The notes beneath the pieces were generated by a model. The model did no database searches, was not told the DNA's origin, and worked only from the letters and a program-made list of their open reading frames with translations. The translations under genes were made by a program, and so were the position numbers. Below are positions 20,767 to 28,274 of a stretch of DNA of 30,144 bases, piece by piece; position 1 is the stretch's first letter; each line of letters begins with the position of its first letter. The stretch is taken from the NCBI RefSeq assembly GCF_025144225.1, contig NZ_JALXXB010000016.1:1-30144 (forward strand), written 5' to 3'. Origin of the DNA: Aestuariimicrobium sp. p3-SID1156 (GTDB lineage: Bacteria; Actinomycetota; Actinomycetes; Propionibacteriales; Propionibacteriaceae).

Positions 20767-21480
20767 CTAGCCGCGGGACCCGCCGACCTGCGGCGCAGCC
20801 GGTGCGGTCCAGCGTGACAGGAGGCCCTCGGGGGAGTTGACGGTGAGGACGCGGGGAGGGCGCGCGAGGTCGCTGTCTTCACCGCCCCCGGCCCCGGTGT
20901 CGTGGGATGCAGGGTTGCTGGGGAGTGCGATGACCGTGGCCGAGCCCGGGTCGAGCCCGATGCGCTGGACGTTGTCGAAAGGTGCCCCCACGGCCCAGTT
21001 GACGAGGGCTGCCAGCGGGTCGCCGTGGCTGGCCAACAGCCAGACCGATGTGTCCGGCAGGCGAGAGTTCCAGTCCAGGACCGCGTCGACGACGCGTTCC
21101 TGCACCTCCAGCATCGACTCACCATTCGGGAACCTGGCCTGGCTGGGCGCCTTCTGCACGACCTCCCACAGCGGATCGTCGGCGAGGTCCTTGAGCGCGC
21201 GGCCCTGCCAGTCGCCATAGTCGCTCTCGACCAGACGGTTGTCGAGGTGCGGGGCGAGGTCACGTCCGGCGGCCTCCAGCAGGTGCTCGACGGTCTGACG
21301 GCAGCGCTGGACCGGGGAGGTGACCACGGCGGCGAGCTCGACGCCCTCCAGTCGTCGCCCGAGCTCGCGGGCCTGTTCGATGCCGGTCTCATCGAGCTCG
21401 ACGCCCGCGGTGCGGCCAGCGAGAACGCCTGCCGTGTTGGCGGTACTGCGGCCATGTCGAACGGCGATCACGATGCTCAC
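20767..21480 (-). CDS. Histidine phosphatase/phosphomutase-like protein (MSMEG_4193 family)
   Basis: A 237-residue member of the histidine phosphatase superfamily. The catalytic core is intact: R8-H9-G10 with the phospho-accepting H9, R59, the second histidine H152 in ASHGDP, and E85 as likely proton donor in ESDYGDWQGR. These suggest a working phosphatase rather than a mutase, but the substrate is not known. The GTG start at 21478-21480 has GGAG 5 nt upstream. It is the first gene of the run down to 15722 and is divergent from the MFS gene 36 bp away. The last 45 residues, Pro- and Gly-rich, are poorly conserved in the superfamily. I recall Rv2135c as the M. tuberculosis homologue. Confidence 0.88.
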   Translation of the reverse strand: MSIVIAVRHGRSTANTAGVLAGRTAGVELDETGIEQARELGRRLEGVELAAVVTSPVQRCRQTVEHLLEAAGRDLAPHLDNRLVESDYGDWQGRALKDLADDPLWEVVQKAPSQARFPNGESMLEVQERVVDAVLDWNSRLPDTSVWLLASHGDPLAALVNWAVGAPFDNVQRIGLDPGSATVIALPSNPASHDTGAGGGEDSDLARPPRVLTVNSPEGLLSRWTAPAAPQVGGSRG

Positions 21481-21516
21481 CGCTCCAGCGTAGGTCGATT
21501 CGTTCGCCGATGCGCC

Positions 21517-22887
21517 ATGTCAGGATTCCTGCGCCATGATGGATCGGTGCGTGGGGAGGAGTCCGAGACGGTTGGCGGAGAGCCGACCAAGGGCTTCAAG
21601 GACGTTCTGCGCCAGCTCGCTCTGCCGCTCTACCTGCCGGTTTTGGCCCAGGCAGCAGCCTTCAATGCACTCAGCCCCGTCCTCACGCTGCTGGCCCTCG
21701 GCCTGGGGTTCAGCGTGCCGGGGTCTGCGGCGATCGGGCTCATCTCCGGGATCGTCGGGGTGGTCGGCCCCGTGCCGGCGGGACGCTTCATCCAGGTCGT
21801 GGGCGAGCGTGGCGCGATGATCCTGACCGGCGTTGCCATGGTGGCCGGGCACGCGACCGGCTTCTGGCTGGTGACCCACGCTTCCCGCCACGGCACGTCC
21901 GCGGCGCACAGATGGGGATTGGTCGGCGTGATGCTCCTCATGGCCCTGGGGCAGGCGGTCTGGGGGCTGGCCAGACAGTCGTGGTTGGGCAGCGCCCTGG
22001 ATCCTCGCTTCCGGGCCCGTGCCATGTCCACCTTCGGCGGCATGATGCGCATCGGACAGATCATCGGCCCGGTACTGGGGGCAGCGATCGTCGCCGGGCG
22101 CTCGACCGCCTGGGTCTTCTTGTTCGCCGCCGGGGTGATGACCTTGGCGGTGGCGATGGTCACCCTCTTCCTGGTGCCCATGGCCGATGCCGGACGTGGC
22201 AGGAACGCGAACGACGCTCCCCTACCCCCGACGCGACTGCCCTGGTGGCGAGATCCTGCCATGCGTCCCATGGCTGTGGTCGCGATGGGCACCGCACCCC
22301 TGCAGATGGCCCGGGTGACCCGCCCCGTGCTGCTGCCCCTGGTCGGACATGCACTCGGGCTGGGAGCCGCCACCATCTCCCTGATCTTCGGCATCGCCGC
22401 CATCATCGAGATCGCCATGTTCGTGCCGGCCGGCATCGTGATGGATCGCTATGGACGCACCGCGGTCATCGTGCCCTGCCTGTTCGTGGTGGGTTTGGGC
22501 TACCTGCTGCTGACGGTCCTGTCGACAACCGTCGGTGGCCACTCCCCACAGATGGCGCTGGTAACGGTGGGCGGCAGCGCGATCGTACTGGCCCTGGGCA
22601 ATGGCCTGGGCGCAGGCATCGTGATGACCCTCGGCCAGGACCTGACCCCCGAGCAGGACCGGACCCGCCAACTGGCGCGCTGGATGACGATGACCGGCGT
22701 TGGCCCGCTCGCCGGACCGCTGCTGGTCTCCGCGATCACCCTGGTGGCGCCGGTGGGCGTGGCCGGGGCCGCAGTGGGGTTGCTCTGCGTGGGCGGATCC
22801 GGATGGATGCTGAGGGTGCTGCCAGCCCTCACCCCAAATCCGCCCGCCGGGCCCTTCCATCGGCCCCAGCCCTCAGACCGGCCCTAG
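21517..22887 (+). CDS. MFS transporter
   Basis: A 456-residue integral membrane protein with about 12 predicted helices in two halves around a central loop (about 225-245). Signature MFS segments are AIGLISGIVGVVGPVPAGRFIQVVGER in the first half and GIVMDRYGRTAVIV, the motif A-like loop of the second half. Substrate unknown; a drug or metabolite exporter is likely. The ATG at 21517-21519 is used but lacks a ribosome binding site; GTG at 21547-21549 would remove ten residues before the core (FKDVLRQLALPLYLP). The open frame extends far upstream antisense to the phosphomutase gene, which is not real coding. The next gene starts after one base. Confidence 0.82.
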   Translation: MSGFLRHDGSVRGEESETVGGEPTKGFKDVLRQLALPLYLPVLAQAAAFNALSPVLTLLALGLGFSVPGSAAIGLISGIVGVVGPVPAGRFIQVVGERGAMILTGVAMVAGHATGFWLVTHASRHGTSAAHRWGLVGVMLLMALGQAVWGLARQSWLGSALDPRFRARAMSTFGGMMRIGQIIGPVLGAAIVAGRSTAWVFLFAAGVMTLAVAMVTLFLVPMADAGRGRNANDAPLPPTRLPWWRDPAMRPMAVVAMGTAPLQMARVTRPVLLPLVGHALGLGAATISLIFGIAAIIEIAMFVPAGIVMDRYGRTAVIVPCLFVVGLGYLLLTVLSTTVGGHSPQMALVTVGGSAIVLALGNGLGAGIVMTLGQDLTPEQDRTRQLARWMTMTGVGPLAGPLLVSAITLVAPVGVAGAAVGLLCVGGSGWMLRVLPALTPNPPAGPFHRPQPSDRP

Positions 22888-22888
22888 C

Positions 22889-23866
22889 ATGGTCGGCATG
22901 CACACCAGACGCGTCGGGCACAGTGGCCTGCAGGTATCCCGGCTCGGGCTGGGCACCCTGACCTGGGGACGCGACACCCAGCCGCCCGAAGCGCGTTCCC
23001 TGCTGCGCACCTTCCACGAGGCCGGCGGGACCCTGGTGGACACCGCACCCGCCTATGGCAATGGGGTCGCCGAGCAGATCCTGGGCAAGCTGATCAGGAC
23101 CGACCTGCAACGTTCCGAGCTGGTCATCGCCACCAAGGCCGGGTTCGGCGTGCGAGATGGCCGCCGCGTCGTCGACACCTCGCGGGGGGCGATGCTGGCA
23201 GACCTCGCGGAATCCCTGCGGCGGCTCCACACCGACCACGTGGACTTGTGGCAAGTGCACGCTTGGGGTGAGGCACCGCTGGACGAGACGCTGGCCGCGA
23301 TGGACCACGCCGTGAGTTCCGGGATGGCTCGCTATGCGGGAGTGTCGAACTATGTCGGGTGGCAGACCGCCCGCGCCGCCACCTGGCAGCAAGCAGTACC
23401 TGGACGAGCTCCCCTGAGCTCGGTGCAGGTCGAGTACTCGCTGCTCACCAGGCGAGCCGAGATCGAGGTCCTGCCCGCCGCCCGCGCCCATGGGATGGGC
23501 GTGCTCCCCTGGTCGCCGCTGGGGCGCGGAGTACTCACCGGGAAGTACCGCACTGGCGTCCCCCGCGGTTCGCGTGGCGCCGCCGACCACTTCTCGTGGT
23601 TCGTGGAGCCCTACCTGGAGGAGGGCAAGTCACGAGCCATCACCGATGCGGTGATCAGAGCCGCCGAGGGGCTCGACCTCACCCCAGCACAGGTGTCGTT
23701 GCTGTGGGTGCGAGATGCCCCCGGGGTCACCGCCCCACTACTTGGCGCCCGGACGGCCGACCAACTCACCGAACTGCTGGCCGTCGAGGAGATGACGCTC
23801 CCGGTCGAGATCGTCAGCGCGTTGGACGACGTGTCTGGTGGCCCGAACCTGGCCCGAACCGAATAG
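22889..23866 (+). CDS. Aldo/keto reductase
   Basis: NAD(P)H-dependent oxidoreductase of the AKR superfamily, 325 residues, TIM barrel. The catalytic tetrad is complete: D51 and Y56 (LVDTAPAYG), K83 (IATKAG) and H124 (WQVHAWG). The cofactor-binding C-terminal part contains the PWSPLGRGVLTGKY stretch typical of AKR11/YhdN-like and potassium-channel-beta-like members. Substrate unknown. The ATG at 22889-22891 lies one base after the MFS stop codon; a second ATG at 22898-22900 is equally possible. Very likely co-transcribed and translationally coupled with the transporter gene. Confidence 0.9.
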   Translation: MVGMHTRRVGHSGLQVSRLGLGTLTWGRDTQPPEARSLLRTFHEAGGTLVDTAPAYGNGVAEQILGKLIRTDLQRSELVIATKAGFGVRDGRRVVDTSRGAMLADLAESLRRLHTDHVDLWQVHAWGEAPLDETLAAMDHAVSSGMARYAGVSNYVGWQTARAATWQQAVPGRAPLSSVQVEYSLLTRRAEIEVLPAARAHGMGVLPWSPLGRGVLTGKYRTGVPRGSRGAADHFSWFVEPYLEEGKSRAITDAVIRAAEGLDLTPAQVSLLWVRDAPGVTAPLLGARTADQLTELLAVEEMTLPVEIVSALDDVSGGPNLARTE

Positions 23867-23922
23867 TGCGGGCCATCCCTGCCCTCGCCGCCCGTCCCGA
23901 GGATCGAGGTGGTGGGGGCGAA

Positions 23923-23953
23923 TTGGCGAGGGAAGCCGCAGCGGTGCTATAGT
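23923..23953 (+). promoter_or_regulatory. Putative tRNA-Leu promoter
   Basis: A near-consensus -10 TATAGT (23948-23953) is preceded by TTGGCG (23923-23928) with a 19-bp spacer, longer than ideal. The predicted start near 23960 lies about 30 nt before the tRNA and just before a leader hairpin. Confidence 0.5.
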
Positions 23954-23961
23954 CCAATGGC

Positions 23962-23979
23962 TGTCCGGGAGACCGGACA
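23962..23979 (+). other. Leader hairpin before tRNA-Leu
   Basis: TGTCCGG (23962-23968), loop GAGA, CCGGACA (23973-23979): a perfect 7-bp stem with a GNRA tetraloop. Its 5' arm repeats the 7-nt acceptor strand of the tRNA (GTCCGGG at 23963-23969 and 23989-23995), so the two could compete during folding or processing. Confidence 0.6.
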
Positions 23980-23988
23980 ACACCACTC

Positions 23989-24074
23989 GTCCGGGTGGCG
24001 GAATAGGTAGACGCGCTAGCTTGAGGTGCTAGTGGCCGTTATAGGCTGTGGAGGTTCAAGTCCTCTCTCGGACA
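23989..24074 (+). tRNA. tRNA-Leu (anticodon GAG)
   Basis: An 86-nt cloverleaf. The acceptor stem pairs GTCCGGG (23989-23995) with CTCGGAC (24067-24073) with one G-U, discriminator A at 24074, and no encoded CCA. The D-arm has GTGGCGGAATAGGTAGAC. The anticodon stem-loop is CTAGC-TTGAGGT-GCTAG with GAG at 24024-24026. The long variable arm (about 24034-24049) is the class II feature of tRNA-Leu, and GTTCAAGTC marks the T-loop. It reads CUC and CUU leucine codons. Confidence 0.96.
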
Positions 24075-24082
24075 CTTCGGGA

Positions 24083-24118
24083 AACCCCGTCTGACAACGC
24101 GTGATGTCAGGCGGGGTT
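24083..24118 (+). terminator. Terminator after tRNA-Leu
   Basis: AACCCCGTCTGACA (24083-24096) pairs with TGTCAGGCGGGGTT (24105-24118) around an 8-nt loop, almost fully. Only a weak T-rich run follows. It begins 8 nt after the tRNA and ends the tRNA transcript before the next gene. Confidence 0.75.
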
Positions 24119-24181
24119 CGTCGTTCCCAACCTGCCGCACTCCGGGGCCCGGGGACGGTCGTCACCACCAGGAAGGCACTG

Positions 24182-24649
24182 ATGAACCCACTGCAGTGGG
24201 ATGCGCCGTGGCTCGTCGTCGCGGGGGCACTGTTCCTCATCGTGATGGCGCGCGCCAACGCGACCTACTGGCTCGGTCGGCTGGCACTGGCCAGCGCTCG
24301 GCGTTCTCGCTGGTCCCACGTGATCGATTCCCCGAAGTACCAGCGTGCCGCCCTGCTCATCGAGCGCTGGGGGCCTCCCGCGGTGACGCTGTCATTCCTC
24401 ACCATCGGGATCCAGACCCTGGTGAACCTGAGCGCCGGGGCCGCCCGTATGCCCATGGGCCGGTACCTGCCTGCCGTGACCCTGGGCTGCATGGTCTGGG
24501 CATCGTGGTACGCCACCGTCGGAGTCGCCGGTTGGGCAGCGCTGGCGGCAGTGTGGACCCGCTCCCCCGCTGCGGCGGTCGGACTGGGCGGCGCGCTGCT
24601 CGTCGGCCTCATCTGGTTCGTGGTCCGACAGCGTCGCACCACTCCGTGA
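24182..24649 (+). CDS. DedA-like (VTT domain) membrane protein, short
   Basis: A 155-residue integral membrane protein with about four hydrophobic helices. It resembles the core of the DedA/VTT family, which in other bacteria translocates lipid carriers: NATYWLGRLAL, IERWGPPAVTLSFLTIGIQTLVNLSAGAARMPMGRYLPAVTLG, then WASWYATVGVAGW. The arginine and glycine patterns of the two re-entrant loops are only partly kept (VTLSFLTIGIQT replaces the usual R-F-x-P-x-x-R), and the protein is shorter than a standard DedA (about 200 residues). The ATG at 24182-24184 has AGGAAGG 5-7 nt upstream. It stands alone between the tRNA terminator and a shared terminator. Confidence 0.75.
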   Translation: MNPLQWDAPWLVVAGALFLIVMARANATYWLGRLALASARRSRWSHVIDSPKYQRAALLIERWGPPAVTLSFLTIGIQTLVNLSAGAARMPMGRYLPAVTLGCMVWASWYATVGVAGWAALAAVWTRSPAAAVGLGGALLVGLIWFVVRQRRTTP

Positions 24650-24657
24650 GGACGCGG

Positions 24658-24689
24658 GACGCCCCGCCCGGGATACCGGGCGGGGCGTC
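24658..24689. terminator. Bidirectional terminator hairpin
   Basis: GACGCCCCGCCCGG and CCGGGCGGGGCGTC form a perfect 14-bp stem with a GATA loop. It lies between the convergent DedA-like and PRC-barrel genes (stop codons at 24649 and 24713) and can serve both. There is no long U-tract on either strand. Confidence 0.85.
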
Positions 24690-24712
24690 TCAGGACCGTG
24701 TGGGGTCAGCGC

Positions 24713-25696
24713 TCAGCGCTTGTCCCGGTCGAAGGGGTTCAGGTCGTCACGGACCGTGCCGTCCCCATCGCGATCGAGCGGGTTGCGCTTGTCGCCAGTG
24801 ATGTCGCGATCGCCATCGCGCAGGGTGCGGTCACCACCGGTGTTCTCGTCGACCTCGATCTCCTCGTGGCGAACGTCGGCCTGAACGTTCTGGGTGTCGG
24901 AGACGGTCTCCTTCGAGAGGTTGACGCGCTCGGTGGCAACGGTCTCCTTGGAGACGACCGGGCGCTCCTCGTAGAGGGTGACGGTCTCGTCAGCGGTGTC
25001 CTCACCGATGCGGTGGTCGGTGGGCTTGCCGCCCAAGTCCTCGCGCTCGACGTGGAGTTCCTCTCGCTTGACCGGGACCTCGACGCTCTGGGTTTCGGTC
25101 ACGACGTGCTTGCGCAGCCGTGCTCGGCCAGCCTCGCGACGCTCGGTTCCGACGTTGAGGCGCTCCTCGTGAGCAACCACGGAATCGCCCTCGGCGAGGT
25201 GGCCATCCCCTTCCAGGTCACGGTCACGGGCGAGGTCGCGGTCGGCCTCCCCCACACCGCCAGCTGCGACGTCGACGTTGCGATCCACGTCGACGAGGTC
25301 GCGATCATTGTCGCGGAGGTCGCGGTCAGTGCCAGCAGTGCCATCGCGCCCGAGGTCACGGCGGCCTTCAGCGGCGTAGCCGGAGTCCTGGAGGTTGTAG
25401 TAGCGGTAGAGCTCCTCCTCCTCGGCAGCCGACAGGTGCTGGTCGACGTCGACGGTGGGGGCGTCCTTGATGAGCTTCTTCTCGTAGGGGACGCGGATCT
25501 GCTCACCCTCGATGGTCGCGTCCTGCAGCGGGACGAAGGTCTCCTTGGTGCCGAAGAAACCGGTGTTCACGGTCACCCAGGTGGCGTGGCCGGTGTTGTC
25601 GTCCAGGAAGACCTGGCCAACGCCACCCACCTTGTCGCCGTCGCGGTCCACCACGGTGGAACGGGTGAGGGAGTCGATGTTGTCGTGCGTGCTCAT
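24713..25696 (-). CDS. PRC-barrel and DUF2382 (YsnF-type) protein
   Basis: A 327-residue soluble protein. A PRC-barrel domain (about 5-75, VVDRDGDKVGGVGQVFLDDNTGHATWVTV) and a YRYYNL segment are followed by an Asp/Arg-rich repeat linker (about 113-170, several DRDL units) and a DUF2382 domain (about 172-284, HEERLNVGTERREAGRARLRKHVVTET and EEIEV). The tail (308-319) reads DRDGDGTVRDDL, similar to a calcium-binding loop. Relatives are general stress proteins, some surface or heat/desiccation related; no activity is known. Start ATG at 25694-25696 with AAGGAG upstream. The 124-bp region before it (25697-25820) holds a weak TTGCAT-N18-TTAGCG promoter and an inverted repeat CGTGA-TCT-TCACG (25732-25744). 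Confidence 0.88.
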   Translation of the reverse strand: MSTHDNIDSLTRSTVVDRDGDKVGGVGQVFLDDNTGHATWVTVNTGFFGTKETFVPLQDATIEGEQIRVPYEKKLIKDAPTVDVDQHLSAAEEEELYRYYNLQDSGYAAEGRRDLGRDGTAGTDRDLRDNDRDLVDVDRNVDVAAGGVGEADRDLARDRDLEGDGHLAEGDSVVAHEERLNVGTERREAGRARLRKHVVTETQSVEVPVKREELHVEREDLGGKPTDHRIGEDTADETVTLYEERPVVSKETVATERVNLSKETVSDTQNVQADVRHEEIEVDENTGGDRTLRDGDRDITGDKRNPLDRDGDGTVRDDLNPFDRDKR

Positions 25697-25820
25697 TAAA
25701 GCTCCTTGGGTTGCTTTCTCTGTAACGCTTTCGTGATCTTCACGCTAACGAGAGTGCGGACGCTTCATGCAAGGCGTGCACGATTACCCCCCTAGCGGGT
25801 GGGATTTGCTGCCTCCGGGC

Positions 25821-26822
25821 TCAACTGGACGAACGAATTCGCAGCTCGGGGGACAAGACCACCTTTGAGGGCCTATCCTCCCCCTGCAACAGGGCGAGCA
25901 GCATTTCCATGGCCAGCATCGCGAGCTCCCCCACTGGATTGGTCACGGTGGTCAGGGGGACCTGGCCCTCAGCGGCGAGCGGCAGGTCGTCGTAACCGAC
26001 CACCGCAACGTCGTCGGGGACGCGCAGCCCCCGTGCGTGCAACACCTGAATGGCGCCCAGCGCCATCAGGTCGCTGGCCACGAAGATGCCATCGATATCT
26101 GGCCAACTCTCCAGCAGTTCTCCTGCCGCTGCCGCCCCTGAGGTGAGGGTGAACGTGCCCCTGGCCCTCCGGCTGGCATCCAGGCCCGCCTCCTCCAGCG
26201 CCAGACGCCACCCAGTCTCGCGGTCCTGGGATGCCGCCATGTCTGCTGGGCCGGTGATGGTGGCGATCCGTCGGCGGCCCCGATCGATCAGGTGCTGGGT
26301 GGCCAACCGACCACCCGTCACGTTGTCGACATCAACGTGGTGCACACCATTGATGCCCACCGGCCTACCGATGAACACCATCGGAACGGCGGAGGAACGC
26401 AGCACCTTGACCAGGGTCGGGTCTTCATGCTGGGACATCACCACCAACCCATCGGCGTGGCGTTGCTGGAGGAACCGGCCCAATCTGTCGTCCACACCGT
26501 CCGGGCCGGACATGACCAGGAGAAGTTGCTTCTGTGAGTCCTTCAGTGCACGGTTCACCCCGGCGATCGCCGAGGCGAAAAAGGGGTCGCTGAAGATACG
26601 CGACTCAGGTTCGGGAACCAGGACGCCAATGGCATCGCTCTGCCGGGTGGCCAGGGCGCGGGCCGCGGGGTGGGGCACGTAGCCCAGCTTTCGCACTGCC
26701 TTCTGGACGGCCGCAACCTTCACCTCGGCAACCTGGGCATCCCCGCGCACCACCCTGGAAGCGGTGGCGCGTGAGACGCCCGCTTCGCGAGCCACGTCCT
26801 CCAGGGTGGGTGCAGGGACCAT
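25821..26822 (-). CDS. LacI-family transcriptional regulator
   Basis: Sugar-responsive repressor with an N-terminal LacI helix-turn-helix (residues 5-24, TLEDVAREAGVSRATASRVV), the hinge region with ARALATRQSDAIGV, and a periplasmic-binding-protein-like effector domain (about 60-333). It follows the GH1 gene by 3 nt and is the last gene of the sugar operon. By gene order it resembles CebR, the cellobiose sensor of Streptomyces, though there cebR precedes the operon. The operator is not visible here; it would be expected before the binding-protein gene to the right. Confidence 0.92.
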   Translation of the reverse strand: MVPAPTLEDVAREAGVSRATASRVVRGDAQVAEVKVAAVQKAVRKLGYVPHPAARALATRQSDAIGVLVPEPESRIFSDPFFASAIAGVNRALKDSQKQLLLVMSGPDGVDDRLGRFLQQRHADGLVVMSQHEDPTLVKVLRSSAVPMVFIGRPVGINGVHHVDVDNVTGGRLATQHLIDRGRRRIATITGPADMAASQDRETGWRLALEEAGLDASRRARGTFTLTSGAAAAGELLESWPDIDGIFVASDLMALGAIQVLHARGLRVPDDVAVVGYDDLPLAAEGQVPLTTVTNPVGELAMLAMEMLLALLQGEDRPSKVVLSPELRIRSSS

Positions 26823-26825
26823 GGC

Positions 26826-28274
26826 TCAGTTCAGTCCGTTCGCGGCGACGACCTCGGAATAGTAGTGCGCGGACTGCTTCGGCGTCCTCTTGAGGGTGTC
26901 GTAGTCGACGTGGACCAGCCCGAAACGCTTGTCGTACCCCCAGGCCCACTCGAAGTTGTCCATGAACGACCAGGCGAAGTAGCCCCGGACGTCGGCGCCC
27001 TCCTGGATTGCTTCGTGGACGGCCGTGAGGTGTCCGCGCAGGAAATCCGCGCGGTCCTGGTCACGGACCTGGCCGTCGACGATGGTGTCATCGGGGTAGG
27101 CTGCGCCGTTCTCGGTGATGACCATGGGCACACCAGCGACCCCGGTGTAGTCACGCTCGAGCCGGAGCAGGAGGTCCCTGAGGTCGGGGGCGTAGTTCTC
27201 CCATCCCATGTCGGTTCGCGGGACATCGCGGCGCACCGAGGGCACCTGTTCCGCGCCCACCAGGGCTTGACGTCGAAGGAGTCCCCTGCGGCTGAGGCAG
27301 GTCAAGGGAATGCTGGGGTCAACCGCCCTGACCATCTGGCCGTTGTAGAAGTTCACCCCAAGGAAGTCGATCGGGGTGGAGATGATCTCCATGTCCCCCG
27401 GCTGGGCATGCGAACCCAGGCCCGCAGATCCCATGTCCTGCACCACGTCCGCGGGGTAGCTGCCTCGGAAGATGGGGTCAAGGAAGACCCGGTTGAAGGC
27501 ACCATCGACCCGGCGGCGGGCGTCCTGGTCCCCTGGGCTGTCCGGATCCTGGGCGTGGACATGGGTGAAGTTGAGGGTGATGCCCAAACGATGATCCGGA
27601 CCGGTCACCTCGCGCAGGGCACCGATCGCCTTGCCATGGGCAAGCAGCAGGTGGTGCGCGGCCGCAGTTGCCTCGGCCGGCTCGGTGTGGCCGGGAGCAT
27701 GTTCCCCGCAGGCATAGGACAGGAAGGATGAGCACCACGGCTCATTCAGGGTCGACCAGTTCATGACCCGGTCACCAAGCCTGTCGAAGACCACCCTCGC
27801 GTAGTCGGCGAAGATGTCAGCCACCTCACGGTTGGTCCATCCCCCGGGGATGGCGGCGGGCAGGTCCCAGTGGTACAGCGTCAGCCACGGCGCGATGTCG
27901 CGCTCGAGCATGGCATCGACCAGGCGGTCGTAGAAGTCAAGGCCAGCCGGGTTCGGAGTGCGTCCGTCGGGCAGGATGCGCGACATCGAGGTGGAGAACC
28001 GGTAATTCCGCAGCCCAAGCCCTGCCATCAGGTCCAGATCTTCGGGGTAGCGGTGGTAGTGGTCACAGGCCACCGAGCCGTCATCCCCGTTGGCCACCGC
28101 ACCCGGCTCCGCGCAGAAGACGTCCCAGATGGAGGGACCTCGGCCGTCCTCGGTGGATGCACCCTCGATCTGGAAGGCCGCGGTGGCCGTACCCCAGACG
28201 AAGCCCTCCGGGAAAATGTGCGCGGGGCGCCCGGTGGTCTCCGGGATGGTGGATGAGGTTGGGAAGGTGGTCAT
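26826..28274 (-). CDS. GH1 beta-glucosidase
   Basis: Intracellular family 1 glycoside hydrolase that splits beta-linked disaccharides such as cellobiose, 482 residues, no signal peptide. The acid/base glutamate is E178 (TLNEP) and the nucleophile E388 (ITENG); GTATAAFQIEGA (28-39) and WDLPAA are in place. Oddities: the usual FSxSWxRI reads FSTSMSRI, with methionine at 97 in place of tryptophan, and there is a basic insert (about 321-336, SIPLTCLSRRGLLRRQ) before the conserved segment with RTDMGWE. It starts inside the end of the second permease gene (ATGA overlap), so uptake and hydrolysis are coupled. Confidence 0.94.
   Translation of the reverse strand: MTTFPTSSTIPETTGRPAHIFPEGFVWGTATAAFQIEGASTEDGRGPSIWDVFCAEPGAVANGDDGSVACDHYHRYPEDLDLMAGLGLRNYRFSTSMSRILPDGRTPNPAGLDFYDRLVDAMLERDIAPWLTLYHWDLPAAIPGGWTNREVADIFADYARVVFDRLGDRVMNWSTLNEPWCSSFLSYACGEHAPGHTEPAEATAAAHHLLLAHGKAIGALREVTGPDHRLGITLNFTHVHAQDPDSPGDQDARRRVDGAFNRVFLDPIFRGSYPADVVQDMGSAGLGSHAQPGDMEIISTPIDFLGVNFYNGQMVRAVDPSIPLTCLSRRGLLRRQALVGAEQVPSVRRDVPRTDMGWENYAPDLRDLLLRLERDYTGVAGVPMVITENGAAYPDDTIVDGQVRDQDRADFLRGHLTAVHEAIQEGADVRGYFAWSFMDNFEWAWGYDKRFGLVHVDYDTLKRTPKQSAHYYSEVVAANGLN

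Noticed and set aside
21912..22961. Second plus-strand frame inside the MFS gene
   Set aside because: Overlaps the transporter in another frame, Arg/Pro/Gly-rich and without domain similarity.
24101..24181. N-terminal extension of the DedA-like gene back to 24101
   Set aside because: It would start inside the tRNA terminator hairpin; the ATG at 24182 has a good ribosome binding site.
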